Below are positions 17,995 through 27,061 of a stretch of 64,000 nt of DNA, piece after piece (positions within the stretch are counted from its first letter, which is position 1; the number at the start of each line of letters is the position of its first letter). A program made the translations under genes and the position numbers. The notes under the pieces were generated by a model. The model had not been told where the DNA came from. It did no database searches and was given only the letters and a program-made list of their open reading frames with translations. This DNA is from Spirochaeta sp. UBA5339 (GTDB lineage Bacteria; Spirochaetota; Spirochaetia; DSM-2461): the NCBI GenBank assembly GCA_002408085.1, contig DHQL01000016.1:113044-177043 (forward strand), written 5' to 3'.

Positions 17995-19014
17995 CTATTT
18001 CATCAACATTGCATCACCATAGGAAAAGAACATATAACCCTTCTCCACGGCTTCATTATAGGTCCTGTCGATAAGCTCTTTACCCGCAAAGGCGCTTACC
18101 AGCACAAGCAGGGTCGACTCGGGGGTGTGGAAGTTTGTAAACATCCGGTTCACCACCTTGAACTCATACCCGGGATAGATAAATATATCCGTCGAGCTCT
18201 CCCCTCTCTGCAGTTTGCCGTCTTTCCAGGCCGACTCAAGGGTTCTGACGGAGGTTGTACCAACGGCCAGAACGGGACGTCCCTCACGGACGGCCTTTTC
18301 AACCTTGTCGGCGGTCTCATCGGACACATAAAACTGCTCTTCATGCATCTTGTGATCCAGAATACTCTCGGTGCGCACGGGCTCGAATGTCCCCAGGCCC
18401 ACATGAAGGGTCACAAAGGCTGTCTCGATGCCCTTCTCTTCCAGCCGGGCAAGAATCTCATCGGTAAAGTGAAGGCTCGCCGTGGGGGCGGCAACGGAAC
18501 CGGTATCCTTTGAGAAGACCGACTGATAGCGCTCCCAGTCCTCCTTTGAGTCCTCCCGCTTGATATAGGGAGGAAGGGGGATGTGGCCGTGCTTATCGAG
18601 CCAGGAGTCGTCTAAGGGGGCAGAGAAGCGGACCTTCCGGTGGTTTGTGGAAACAGCCTCTTCGATAACACCCTCAATGTCTCCGGGGAAGGTGAACTTC
18701 TTGCCCACCTTCTGCTTTTTGGCCTTGGAGACCATGCAGAGCCAGGCGTTGGACTCCAGAGGCTTCAGGAAGAAGAACTCAACCTTTCCGCCGTTTTCGG
18801 AAAAACCGAAGACCCGGGCCTTCCGGACCCGTGAGTTATTAAAGACAACCAGGGTTCCCGGCTCCACAAGATCGGGAAAGTCCTGCATGTTTTTATGGCT
18901 GATCTCGCCGCTCATGCGGTCAAGCACCAGCAGTTTTGCCGTGCCCCGCACCTCAGGCGGGTACTGGGCTATCTGTTCGGGAGGCAGATTAAAAGAGAAG
19001 TCCCTGATTTTCAT
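17995..19014 (-). CDS. queA: S-adenosylmethionine:tRNA ribosyltransferase-isomerase QueA
   Basis: 339 residues, normal length. QueA transfers and isomerises the ribose of SAM onto 7-aminomethyl-7-deazaguanine in tRNA, making epoxyqueuosine. Family motifs: FSFNLPPEQIAQYPP at the N-terminus, LHVGLGTFEPV in the middle, AVGTTSVRTLES, and NFHTPESTLLVLVSAFAG near the end. The start overlaps the ruvB end by 26 bases, a coupled arrangement. It is the last gene of the yebC-ruvCAB-queA operon. Confidence 0.97.
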   Translation of the reverse strand: MKIRDFSFNLPPEQIAQYPPEVRGTAKLLVLDRMSGEISHKNMQDFPDLVEPGTLVVFNNSRVRKARVFGFSENGGKVEFFFLKPLESNAWLCMVSKAKKQKVGKKFTFPGDIEGVIEEAVSTNHRKVRFSAPLDDSWLDKHGHIPLPPYIKREDSKEDWERYQSVFSKDTGSVAAPTASLHFTDEILARLEEKGIETAFVTLHVGLGTFEPVRTESILDHKMHEEQFYVSDETADKVEKAVREGRPVLAVGTTSVRTLESAWKDGKLQRGESSTDIFIYPGYEFKVVNRMFTNFHTPESTLLVLVSAFAGKELIDRTYNEAVEKGYMFFSYGDAMLMK

Positions 19015-20014
19015 CGTTTGTTCTATCCATTCCTAAATGTTTGTATGCCAGAGGAGTCGCCACGCGGCCTCTGGGTGTCCGTTTGAGAAAGCCCTGCTGT
19101 ATCAGATAGGGCTCATAGAAGTCCTCAAGGGAGTCCATGCTCTCTCCAACGGAGATGGCGAGGGTTTCCACACCGACGGGTCCTCCCCCGTACTTGGCGA
19201 TCAGGGCTTTGAGAATCTCCCTGTCCAGCCGCTCCAGACCCCGTTCATCCACCTGAAGCCTCTTGAGACCTGAGTGAACGATGTCTGTGGTGATAATACC
19301 TTCCCCCTCAATCTGGGCGAAGTCGCGCATCCGGCGCAGAAGACGGTTGGCAACACGGGGAGTTCCCCGGCTGGAACCGGCCAGAAGATGAGCCGCATCA
19401 CTGGTGATGGTGATATTCAGGATCGAGGCACTGCGGGTCAGAATCTGTTGTAGCTCTGCCAGATCATAGAAGTTCATCCTTACATTGATGCCGAATCTGG
19501 TATAGAGGGGACTGGAAACACGTCCGGGCTTTGTTGTAGCCCCTACCAGAGTAAAGGGAGGCACCGGAATACGGATGGTTCGGGCAGAGGGTCCCTGACC
19601 GATGATCCAGTCCAGCTCATAGTCCTCCATGGCAATGTAGAGCATCTCTTCGATGGCGGGCTTCAGACGGTGGATCTCGTCGATAAAAAAGACAGTCCGC
19701 TCGGAGATGGTGGTCAGAAGTCCGGCCAGGTCCTTGGGCTTATCCAGAGCGGGTGCAGAGGTCACCTTGGTCTCCACTCCCAGTTCGTTGGACATAATTC
19801 CCGCCAGGGTGGTCTTTCCCAGTCCCGGAGGGCCCGAGAGAAAGACATGATCCAGAGGCTCCTGACGCTGCCGGGCGGCTTCGATAAAGACCTTGAGGTT
19901 ACTTTTCACATCCTCCTGACCCAGAAACTCATTGAGCAGCTTGGGACGGATGGGATTCTCTGCAGGTTCCTCCCCCTGATAGGGAAGACCTGACAGTATG
20001 CTGTCTTCAGACAC
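18989..20014 (-). CDS. ruvB: Holliday junction branch-migration ATPase RuvB
   Basis: 341 residues. RuvB is the hexameric motor that drives RuvA-bound Holliday junctions. Walker A GPPGLGKTTLA, Walker B FFIDEIHRL, sensor 1 LVGATTKPG and the C-terminal winged-helix segment (TPRGRVATPLAYKHLG) are all present. The start is GTG at 20014 with AGGAGG six bases upstream, 10 bases after the ruvA stop. Confidence 0.98.
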   Translation of the reverse strand: MSEDSILSGLPYQGEEPAENPIRPKLLNEFLGQEDVKSNLKVFIEAARQRQEPLDHVFLSGPPGLGKTTLAGIMSNELGVETKVTSAPALDKPKDLAGLLTTISERTVFFIDEIHRLKPAIEEMLYIAMEDYELDWIIGQGPSARTIRIPVPPFTLVGATTKPGRVSSPLYTRFGINVRMNFYDLAELQQILTRSASILNITITSDAAHLLAGSSRGTPRVANRLLRRMRDFAQIEGEGIITTDIVHSGLKRLQVDERGLERLDREILKALIAKYGGGPVGVETLAISVGESMDSLEDFYEPYLIQQGFLKRTPRGRVATPLAYKHLGMDRTNDENQGLLF

Positions 20015-20024
20015 TCATAACCTC

Positions 20025-20627
20025 CTAGGAACTGAGCTCAACAATGGCGCGCCGGAGTATCTCCTGCTCCTTCCTGTCTGCGGGAAGGGCGGCAATTTCA
20101 TCATCTTTCAAGAGAGCCTTCACAATGGTCACTACCCTCTTCTTGTCAAAACCCATGGCAGCAAGGGATTCAACCCACTCGGCCTCGGGGCCTGCGGGCT
20201 GACCGGAAGCACCGGCACCATCGTCCCAGCTCAGTTTACCACGAAGCTGGAGGAGAATCTTCTGGGCCGTTTTTTTTCCCAGTCCGGGAAGGGAGGCAAG
20301 ACCGTCGAGGTTCTCCTCTTCAAGATAGAGCATCAGCTGATCGGCACGGACTGCCGAGAGGATCTTCACCGCGCCCTTTGGGCCCACACCGCTGACGGAG
20401 ATCAGGTCGTTAAAGAGAGCGCGCTCCTTCTGAGTGGCGAATCCGTAAAGGGCCATGGAATCCTCTTTATGATAGAGCCAGGTAAAGACTCTTGCTTCAG
20501 AGCCCACGGCAGGAAGGCTTGAAATGGTCATGGAAGAGGCTGTAAGAAGATACTCCATCCCCTGATTGTCGATGCAGATATGGGAGACACCCTTCTCACT
20601 GACAGTACCGCGTATGCTGTTTATCAT
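20025..20627 (-). CDS. ruvA: Holliday junction DNA-binding protein RuvA
   Basis: 200 residues. RuvA binds the four-way junction and loads RuvB. The N-terminal OB fold (INSIRGTVSEKG), two helix-hairpin-helix motifs (ISVSGVGPKGAVKIL and LASLPGLGKKTAQKILL), and the C-terminal RuvB-contacting helices are in order. The ATG overlaps the ruvC stop (ATGA). Confidence 0.97.
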   Translation of the reverse strand: MINSIRGTVSEKGVSHICIDNQGMEYLLTASSMTISSLPAVGSEARVFTWLYHKEDSMALYGFATQKERALFNDLISVSGVGPKGAVKILSAVRADQLMLYLEEENLDGLASLPGLGKKTAQKILLQLRGKLSWDDGAGASGQPAGPEAEWVESLAAMGFDKKRVVTIVKALLKDDEIAALPADRKEQEILRRAIVELSS

Positions 20628-21103
20628 CCGAAAACTCCTGTATGAGCATAACAGAGGGCCGCCGCCAGGGCGTCCGCCGCATGATCCGGTTTGGGGGGCT
20701 CCTTCAGTTTAAGAAGAAGGGCCACCATGGACTGAACCTGAGCCTTTTCGGCCCGGCCGTTCCCCACTACCGCCTGCTTGATCTGGATAGGAGTGTACTC
20801 CCCCACCTTAAGGCCGTACTTTGCCAGACAGAGCATCAGCACTCCCCTGGCTTCGGCCACAGGCATGGCGGAACTCACATTCTTTGCAAAGTAGAGGGTC
20901 TCTATCCCCGCCGCGGCGGGCTTGTACTCCTCAATAACCTTTGATAATCCCTCATAAAGACAAAGAAGCCGGTCTGCCGCAGGCGTTTTTGAATCAGTCT
21001 TGATCACGCCATGAGCAATGTACCGGCTTCTAATCCCATCGTGTTCGATGAGCCCCCAGCCGGCATGAGCCAGACCGGGGTCTATTCCCAAAATGGGCTG
21101 CAT
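20624..21103 (-). CDS. ruvC: Holliday junction resolvase RuvC
   Basis: 159 residues. RuvC cuts Holliday junctions symmetrically. The catalytic acids are visible: Asp7 in LGIDPGLAH, Glu in AGIETLYF near residue 68, and the C-terminal PDHAADALAAALC set. It overlaps yebC by one base (TAATG) and ruvA by four. Confidence 0.97.
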   Translation of the reverse strand: MQPILGIDPGLAHAGWGLIEHDGIRSRYIAHGVIKTDSKTPAADRLLCLYEGLSKVIEEYKPAAAGIETLYFAKNVSSAMPVAEARGVLMLCLAKYGLKVGEYTPIQIKQAVVGNGRAEKAQVQSMVALLLKLKEPPKPDHAADALAAALCYAHTGVFG

Positions 21104-21843
21104 TATTCCATTTCGAAGTCTGCGGGGACGTCCAGGTTGCTGGCAACGTCCTGCACGTCGTCGTTGTCCTCAAGACGCTCGATCAGTCTCAGAACCTTTC
21201 CGGTGGCTTCTTTATCGAGTTCTACGGTGTTGTCAGAGATCATTGTTACCTCGGCACCTTCCTGCTCGAAACCGGCTTCCTGAAGAGCTGTCAGAACGGC
21301 TTCGAAATCGCCGGGTTCTGTTACTACTTCAATGGCTCCGTCTTCATCGGTTACATCTTCCGCACCTGCTTCCAGTGCTACTTCGAAGAGTTTTTCGAAA
21401 TCAACCTTTTCACCGTCGTAGGAGATAATTCCCTTTCTGCTGAACTGGTAGGATACAGCTCCTGTTGCGGCCAGAGATCCTCCGCCCTTGTTCAGAATGG
21501 AGCGGACGTCCGCAGCTGTTCTGTTCTTGTTGTCTGTCAGTGTAGAGATAAGAAGACCAACGCCACCGGGAGCATATGCTTCGTACTGGAGTTCGATGTA
21601 ATCAACACCGTCCATGTCTCCTGTACCCTTCTTGATGGCTTTCTCAATGTTGTCTTTGGGCATGTTGGCCGCTTTGGCCTTGAGTACTACGGTTCTCAGT
21701 GATGCGTTTGATTCCAGATCACCTCCACCCATACGGGCACATACAGTGATTTCCTTGATAATCTTTGTAAAGAGTTTTCCTCTTTTGGCATCGGCGGCGC
21801 CCTTCTTATGCTTTATGGTATGCCATTTACTATGACCTGACAT
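21103..21843 (-). CDS. YebC/PmpR-family protein (TACO1-like)
   Basis: 246 residues, full length. The N-terminal MSGHSKWHTIKHKKGAADAKRGKLFTK region is diagnostic (quoted here only in outline: residues 1-27), followed by MPKDNIEKAIKKG and the EAYAPGGVGLLI motif. YebC proteins are described both as transcription regulators and as translation factors easing stalled ribosomes. AAGGAG precedes the ATG. It heads the operon into ruvCAB-queA; yebC before ruvC is a widespread order. Confidence 0.95.
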   Translation of the reverse strand: MSGHSKWHTIKHKKGAADAKRGKLFTKIIKEITVCARMGGGDLESNASLRTVVLKAKAANMPKDNIEKAIKKGTGDMDGVDYIELQYEAYAPGGVGLLISTLTDNKNRTAADVRSILNKGGGSLAATGAVSYQFSRKGIISYDGEKVDFEKLFEVALEAGAEDVTDEDGAIEVVTEPGDFEAVLTALQEAGFEQEGAEVTMISDNTVELDKEATGKVLRLIERLEDNDDVQDVASNLDVPADFEME

Positions 21844-21961
21844 GGTTTCTCCTTGGTATAGAGGGGCTTCCGGGCCCCGACAAATTCACTTACCACTGCC
21901 GGGAGGGCTGCGGAAGTGTTAAAGTTTTGATAAAAGTAAATCTTGTAAAAAATAACACAAT

Positions 21962-21992
21962 GAAAAATAGGGTGTCAAGAATCACAGCACCC
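21962..21992 (-). terminator. Probable terminator after hemW
   Basis: On the minus strand GGGTG, a 13-base loop and CACCC are followed by TATTTTTC, directly after the hemW stop. The stem is only five pairs, so strength is uncertain. Confidence 0.5.
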
Positions 21993-23198
21993 TTAATCAG
22001 AGGCTCCCGACAGGGGCCAATTTAGGGTCACCGGAACTTCAGAGCTCTCAATTTCATCAAAAAAATCAATCAGAATCGAATTAAGCAGATCCATCCCCTT
22101 CTCTGAACAGCGGAATGACGCGTCATCACTATTAAGACAACCCCTCTCCCGCCAGCGGGCAGAGGAAGCGGGAAGCAGATCCTCCGGAGTCATCGAAAAT
22201 ATCTCCCGAAACTCTTTCCGGCTGATACCATCTGCGATTCTGAGTCCCATAAGAAGGTAATCCTTCAGAAAATCCTCAGGTGATAGTTCCTCAACCTCAT
22301 CATAAAGGAGTTCACCACGGCCGAAGGAGTTCACATCGGGCTTTGTTCTGAACCGGCTTATCAAGCCGGAGTTATCCCTAAGCATGGAGACTCCCGCGGG
22401 ACCGCAGCCCATATAGGGACGCATCTTCCAGTAAGCGCTGTTATGAACGCTCTCCCGGCCGGGAAGACAGAAATTGGAAATCTCATACCGCTTGTATCCG
22501 TTTTCAGAAAGAAGGCGGCAGCCCTTCTGCCATACCTCCTCATCATCGGCGCTGATGCCGCCGCTTCTCCTGTCCCAATCATCATAGAGGGGGGTGTCCG
22601 GCTCCAGAATCAGAGAGTACCAGGACAGATGATCCGGCTTCCAGCTCACAGCCTCCTTCAAATCGGCAATCTGATCTTCACTAGTCATACCGGGAAGCCC
22701 CTGAATCAGATCCAGGCTGAGATTGAGGCGGTCTCTGTATTTATCAAGGGTATCAAGGGCGGAAAGTACCGCCTTTCTGCTGCTCCGCCGTCCCGCCATC
22801 TGAAGAAAGGTATCCTGAAAACTCTGCACACCGAGACTGATCCTGTTAATCCCCCCTGATATCCATGTTTCGAGGTTTCTGTCAGAAATATTGCGGGGAT
22901 TGCACTCCATGGTCACCTCCACAGGGAGTATTCCCCCTCCCAGGACTCTGACCTTCTCAAGAAGCCCGGCCATTTTGTCAGGAGGGACTATACCGGGAGT
23001 ACCTCCCCCGATATAGACAGAGGAAAAGGAAGAAACTCCATACTTGCTCATCAGCGAATCCAGCTGACGGGAGATATTTTCCAGAACATCACCCACATGC
23101 CCCAGATCGCTGACTGAGTAAAAGTCACAGTAGTCACACTTTACGGCGCAGAAAGGGATGTGAATATAGAGAGCAGCCTTACAGCCTGTAAAACTCAT
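21993..23198 (-). CDS. hemW: Radical SAM protein HemW-like (haem chaperone / coproporphyrinogen oxidase-like)
   Basis: 401 residues. The radical-SAM cluster motif CAVKCDYC follows ALYIHIPF near residue 11, then SVYIGGGTPG, and the RISLGVQSFQ motif. The Cys-x3-Cys-x2-Cys spacing plus the terminal HemW-type helical domain fit the HemW group, which is usually a haem-trafficking protein rather than the true HemN oxidase. Which one it is cannot be proven from sequence alone. The ATG overlaps the lepB stop by 4 bases. Confidence 0.9.
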   Translation of the reverse strand: MSFTGCKAALYIHIPFCAVKCDYCDFYSVSDLGHVGDVLENISRQLDSLMSKYGVSSFSSVYIGGGTPGIVPPDKMAGLLEKVRVLGGGILPVEVTMECNPRNISDRNLETWISGGINRISLGVQSFQDTFLQMAGRRSSRKAVLSALDTLDKYRDRLNLSLDLIQGLPGMTSEDQIADLKEAVSWKPDHLSWYSLILEPDTPLYDDWDRRSGGISADDEEVWQKGCRLLSENGYKRYEISNFCLPGRESVHNSAYWKMRPYMGCGPAGVSMLRDNSGLISRFRTKPDVNSFGRGELLYDEVEELSPEDFLKDYLLMGLRIADGISRKEFREIFSMTPEDLLPASSARWRERGCLNSDDASFRCSEKGMDLLNSILIDFFDEIESSEVPVTLNWPLSGASD

Positions 23199-23938
23199 AG
23201 AAAGGAGAAACTTTTAAAGGGCCAGTACCTGAACACAACCTTGCCCAGAATACGTTCCGCCGGCAGGGGTCCCCACAGTGAGGAGTCGCTGCCCTGTCCT
23301 CTGTTATCACTCATTACAAAGTACTCGCCGTCACCCAGCTGGTACTCAACACTACTGCCGTCCAGGGGATAAAGGCCGCTCTCTTCATAGCTGACTGAGG
23401 AGAAGCTGAGATCGTAGCTGATACCGGCTACATCCTCTTCCTCCCTGAAGACAGAGGAGCCCGGTTCCTTGATATAAACCTTGTGCCCCACAACACGGAC
23501 AGTATCCCCCGGAAAACCGACGGCCCTTTTGACCATATAAGAGACCTCCCAGGAGTGGCGCTGATAGGAACTCATCTGCATCTTCTGAAAGGTGATGAAC
23601 CGTACAAAGGGATTGAAGATCTGAATAATCTTCTGGTTTTCCCTGAAATAGGGAGGAGCGATCACTACCAGATCCCCCCGGTTGATACCGAAGGCCCTTC
23701 TGTGGGTCATGGCATTGTCCGTATCAAGGAGGAATTGTGAATAGATGACCCTGTCCCCGGGCTCCAGCGCCGGTTCCATGGATACGGACTGAACCTTCAG
23801 GGCTGTTGCCATCATGCTTGTAAATATCAGAAATGTGATAAAAGCAAGAACAAGGAATACAATCCGCCGGACCCTTCTGGAGGCGGCAGCTTTCTTCTCT
23901 CTATATGAAACAGGGCGACTTGATGATGAGGAGTACAC
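23195..23938 (-). CDS. Signal peptidase I, second copy
   Basis: 247 residues with one membrane segment (about 25-45). The serine catalytic motif SVSMEPALEPGD places Ser53, and the lysine motif YMVKRAVGFPGD follows; the last box is VMSDNRGQGSDSS. Signal peptidase I removes signal peptides of exported proteins. A GTG start overlaps the stop of the preceding lepB by one base. Two adjacent paralogous peptidases differ in size and sequence, so they may have different substrates. Confidence 0.92.
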   Translation of the reverse strand: MYSSSSSRPVSYREKKAAASRRVRRIVFLVLAFITFLIFTSMMATALKVQSVSMEPALEPGDRVIYSQFLLDTDNAMTHRRAFGINRGDLVVIAPPYFRENQKIIQIFNPFVRFITFQKMQMSSYQRHSWEVSYMVKRAVGFPGDTVRVVGHKVYIKEPGSSVFREEEDVAGISYDLSFSSVSYEESGLYPLDGSSVEYQLGDGEYFVMSDNRGQGSDSSLWGPLPAERILGKVVFRYWPFKSFSFL

Positions 23939-24918
23939 TAACGGATAATCCCCACACGATAGGCTGGCCAGTACTTGAACATCGCCTTTCCGAGGATCTT
24001 GTCCTTGGGAACGGGACCAAAGTAGCGTCCGTCGTTGGAGTTATCCCTGTTATCTCCCAGGGGAAGAACCCAGTTTTCGGGAATATAGTAGCCCGTATCA
24101 GCCGACTTTCTCCACCTTGCACCGGCAGAACTGTTATAAGGCTGTATTTCAAATTTCTTTTTCTGACGCCACTGATCGACTTCAAGGGGGTCCTTGTAGG
24201 TTGTACTGTCAATCTTCGCTGCGGTATTGCGCAGAGAAGCGGGAATGGACAGTCCCTCCTCTCTTAAAGTAAAGAACTCACCGTAGGCCCGGAAGGCCTC
24301 ATAGTCGGAAGGTTCAATCATTCTCTTGTTGCCGTACTCGATTCCGGACAGAGCCTTGAACTCATCTTCGGGAATAAACTCATTCATCCCTCTTCCCTTA
24401 AGGAAAAGATTTCCCTGAAACTGCCTGTAGACATCACCGTCCTGGGCAACCTGCCTCTTTATAAGGAAGTGAGCCTTGGGATTCCCGTTCTCATCCTTGT
24501 CGATATCCACCATGGAAAGAGTGAGCATATAGAGCACTCTCTGGACGATATCAAATACGGGACCTCTTGTGAGGTACTCGGGATTTTCAAAAATAATGAC
24601 CTCTCCCCTCAGAGGGATCTTGAAGCCGGGAACCTTGGCAACTCCGGGAAGAAGCTCCGGTCCGTAGACCATCTTGTTTACAAAGATCCTGTCTTTTATA
24701 AGGAGGGTATCCTTCATGGAGCCCGAAGGAATCTGATAGGCCTGAAAGAAGTACTGATTGATCAGAAGAACAACCATGGCGGCCCAGAGAAAGGCCTCTA
24801 TCCAGTCCAGTACAGGGTTCTTTGCCTGCTGCTTCTTTTTTTTCTTATAGATCCTGATCTTTCTTTTTGTAAGAATATTTTCGGTAAATACAACGAGCTT
24901 CGCGGAGAGTGTTTTCAT
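23938..24918 (-). CDS. lepB: Signal peptidase I, first copy
   Basis: 326 residues from the ATG at 24918 (MKTLSAK), chosen because a purine-rich AGGGAACAGGG lies upstream and a promoter lies between it and the divergent gene; the frame stays open upstream but that stretch is the opposite-strand gene. One membrane helix (about 40-58), catalytic Ser67 in IPSGSM, lysine box FLIKRQVAQDGD and the final box VLPLGDNRDNSNDGR. A large insertion (about residues 150-270) between the boxes is longer than in minimal peptidases. Confidence 0.93.
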   Translation of the reverse strand: MKTLSAKLVVFTENILTKRKIRIYKKKKKQQAKNPVLDWIEAFLWAAMVVLLINQYFFQAYQIPSGSMKDTLLIKDRIFVNKMVYGPELLPGVAKVPGFKIPLRGEVIIFENPEYLTRGPVFDIVQRVLYMLTLSMVDIDKDENGNPKAHFLIKRQVAQDGDVYRQFQGNLFLKGRGMNEFIPEDEFKALSGIEYGNKRMIEPSDYEAFRAYGEFFTLREEGLSIPASLRNTAAKIDSTTYKDPLEVDQWRQKKKFEIQPYNSSAGARWRKSADTGYYIPENWVLPLGDNRDNSNDGRYFGPVPKDKILGKAMFKYWPAYRVGIIR

Positions 24919-24950
24919 CCCTGTTCCCTGGAGGTAATTTGATGGATTGA

Positions 24951-24980
24951 AATTTATCACAGATGTCTCTGCGTTGACAA
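24951..24980 (-). promoter_or_regulatory. Promoter of the lepB-lepB-hemW operon
   Basis: On the minus strand TTGTCA (24980-24975) and the extended -10 TGATAAATT (TAAATT at 24956-24951) are 18 bases apart, about 30 bases ahead of the lepB ATG. The -35 box overlaps that of the divergent promoter, since TTGACAA and TTGTCAA share the same bases. Confidence 0.5.
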
Positions 24981-25002
24981 GTCTATTGGCAGTTCCTATA
25001 AT
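24974..25002 (+). promoter_or_regulatory. Perfect sigma-70-type promoter, leaderless mRNA
   Basis: TTGACA at 24974-24979, a 17-base spacer and TATAAT at 24997-25002. The ATG of the next gene is at 25009, only six bases after the -10 box, exactly where transcription should start. No ribosome site fits in between. Confidence 0.85.
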
Positions 25003-25008
25003 CCTGCT

Positions 25009-26514
25009 ATGAAGCGAATTTCCCTGACAGAAGAAGAATTGAACGAACAGAAAGTCACACTGAAACCTGTAATGGGAATTCAGCCTGAGACATATATCAA
25101 ATATGTATATATTTTCCTGTTTGCCCTTGCGTTTTTCCTGGTCTTTTTCCTCCCCGGAATCATGAAGAACGGAACATACTACCAATTCACCACAACTCCT
25201 GACGGAGCATCGGTTTATGTGGACGATATGCGCCTTGGAGCCACACCGGGACGGTACTTTGTCCCCAGAGGCATGCGTACAATAACCCTGAAAACACCCT
25301 ATCATGAAATATGGTCCGAAGAGGTAAAGGTCAAAGGACGTATCTTCGGCTCCCTGTTTCTCAAAAAGAAGGGAACCCTGGAAGTACCCCTTACCGCCCG
25401 GATAACAGAAGAGCTGACAGAGGAACAGCTTGAGCTGACAGCCTCATGGTTCTCCTCGGATGAAGGCTATACATCCCAGCCCCTCCCCCCCCTGATGCAG
25501 GACTTCCTGAAAGCCAACTTCAGAAGCTCTGAGGATTCGGAAACCCTGAACCCCGAAGAGCTTAAAGCCTATATGACCACACTCCTCCGCACGGCCTCCA
25601 AGGGCAACGCCTACCGGCAGTGGCAGGAGGGATTCGGCCTTTGTGCATCAAAAGGAATGGTTCCCGGCTTCGGCAATCTGATCTCAGGAGCCCTTGAGGC
25701 CGCTTCCTTTCTGGCAGAGAATCCCGGACTCATGATCCTGCTCAGCCAGTACCATGAACTTCCTGAAATTAACCTTCCCGCTTCAGCAGGTACGACGTCG
25801 ATTTCTTTCGGCCCTGACGGAAGCCTTTACCAGCCCCTCTCTTCGGACCCTCTGCGCTTTATCCCCATGGGAACAAAGAATTTTTCAGGAGAGATCAAAA
25901 CACTCCTTCTGGCAGACAGAGAGATTACAAAGGGATGGTACTTCAGATTCACACAGGAGAATCCAGGCTGGGCACCTTCGGCAAAGGATGCCCTGAAAGC
26001 ACAGGGACTCGTTGATGAGAACTACCTCTCCGACTGGGAAGTCACGGCACTGACAGAGACAAACCAGGAGCCCCTGCGCTATGTCTCCGCCTATGCTGCC
26101 GAAGCTTTCAATGCATGGTTTACAGAAAAATACCTTTCCCCATCCGGCATGACAGCAATCCTCCCCGACGAGTGGGAGTGGCAGGAGATTGCTCTTGCCA
26201 ACGGCCTGATCAGCCGTGACCGCCCCTCACAAAAGAACCTGGGAGCCCTTGAAGCCGGTTCCTACCTCCCCGGAGGACTGGGGCTCTATGATATGGAGGG
26301 GAATCTCTGGGAATGGTGCCGCAACGGGTTTGGCATGAACGACTCCTACATGTATAATAGCCTCCCTCAGGATGCTGCCCTCCTCCCCGACAGAGCAGTC
26401 AGAGGCGGCAGCTGGGCTAATACACCGGGACAGGTAAAACCTGACACAAGAGGCTCACAGCCGGCTTCCTGGTGTACCGCATACATTGGTTTCAGACCGA
26501 TGCTGCTTTTTTAA
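25009..26514 (+). CDS. Membrane-anchored PEGA-domain plus FGE/sulfatase-modifying-fold protein
   Basis: 501 residues. A membrane segment at about 31-50 follows a short cytoplasmic N-terminus. A PEGA repeat comes next (TTPDGASVYVDDMRLGATPG with a final TITLKTPYH), a domain that in envelopes often binds glycans. The C-terminal half has the FGE fold signature: LPDEWEWQ, GLYDMEGNLWEWC, RAVRGGSWAN and GFRPML. The activating Cys pair of true formylglycine enzymes is not evident, so a binding or structural role is as likely. Start at the ATG 6 bases after a -10 box, so leaderless. It is followed by smpB 13 bases later. Confidence 0.85.
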   Translation: MKRISLTEEELNEQKVTLKPVMGIQPETYIKYVYIFLFALAFFLVFFLPGIMKNGTYYQFTTTPDGASVYVDDMRLGATPGRYFVPRGMRTITLKTPYHEIWSEEVKVKGRIFGSLFLKKKGTLEVPLTARITEELTEEQLELTASWFSSDEGYTSQPLPPLMQDFLKANFRSSEDSETLNPEELKAYMTTLLRTASKGNAYRQWQEGFGLCASKGMVPGFGNLISGALEAASFLAENPGLMILLSQYHELPEINLPASAGTTSISFGPDGSLYQPLSSDPLRFIPMGTKNFSGEIKTLLLADREITKGWYFRFTQENPGWAPSAKDALKAQGLVDENYLSDWEVTALTETNQEPLRYVSAYAAEAFNAWFTEKYLSPSGMTAILPDEWEWQEIALANGLISRDRPSQKNLGALEAGSYLPGGLGLYDMEGNLWEWCRNGFGMNDSYMYNSLPQDAALLPDRAVRGGSWANTPGQVKPDTRGSQPASWCTAYIGFRPMLLF

Positions 26515-26527
26515 AAAGGTTAATTAA

Positions 26528-26998
26528 ATGGCTAAAAAGAAGAAGAAAACTCCCTCCAATGTACTGGGAGAAAATAGAAAAGCCCGCTTTAACTACGAGA
26601 TCACAGAAAATCTTGAAGTGGGTATTGTACTCAAAGGGACAGAGGTAAAGTCCCTGAAAGCAGGAAAGTTCTCCTTTCCCGACGCCTTTGTGGAGATAAA
26701 GAACCATGAGCTCTTTATCAAGAACCTCTCCATTACCCCCTACGACTTCGGAAACATCCACAACCACTCCTCCGATGCCGTAAGAAAGCTCCTGGCTCAC
26801 AAGCAGGAGATCAAGAAGCTGGAACGGAAGGTACAGGAGAAGGGATTCACCCTGATCCCCTTACGATTCTACCTGAAGAACGGCCGGGTCAAGATTGATC
26901 TTGGTGTCTGCCGTGGTAAGAAGCTCTATGACAAGAGAAACACAATCAAGGAGAAGGATCTGAAGCGGGACGCCGAACGGTCTTTCCGGATGAAATAG
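26528..26998 (+). CDS. smpB: SsrA-binding protein SmpB
   Basis: 156 residues. SmpB binds tmRNA and brings it to stalled ribosomes. Typical segments: ENRKARFNYEI, GIVLKGTEVKSLKAGK, FIKNLSITPY and the basic C-terminal tail GKKLYDKRNTIKEKD. It is adjacent to ssrA, the RNA it serves, a widely conserved neighbourhood. Confidence 0.97.
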   Translation: MAKKKKKTPSNVLGENRKARFNYEITENLEVGIVLKGTEVKSLKAGKFSFPDAFVEIKNHELFIKNLSITPYDFGNIHNHSSDAVRKLLAHKQEIKKLERKVQEKGFTLIPLRFYLKNGRVKIDLGVCRGKKLYDKRNTIKEKDLKRDAERSFRMK

Positions 26999-27015
26999 AA
27001 TCTGTCCGGTATATA

Positions 27016-27044
27016 TTGACTTGCCGGACCGAAGCGATTATGAT
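27016..27044 (+). promoter_or_regulatory. Promoter of the tmRNA gene
   Basis: TTGACT at 27016-27021, a 17-base spacer and TATGAT at 27039-27044. Transcription should start near 27051, about 11 bases before the mature tmRNA 5' end, leaving a short leader for RNase P to remove. Confidence 0.8.
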
Positions 27045-27061
27045 GTCTTTCACACCCGAAT

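Noticed and set aside
24919..25305. Upstream extension of lepB by about 130 codons
   Set aside because: It lies opposite the PEGA/FGE gene, contains the divergent promoter and has no family similarity; the ATG at 24918 gives a normal signal peptidase.
27004..27029. GTCCGG/CCGGAC inverted repeat after smpB
   Set aside because: It overlaps the ssrA promoter and has no U-run, so a terminator role is unlikely.
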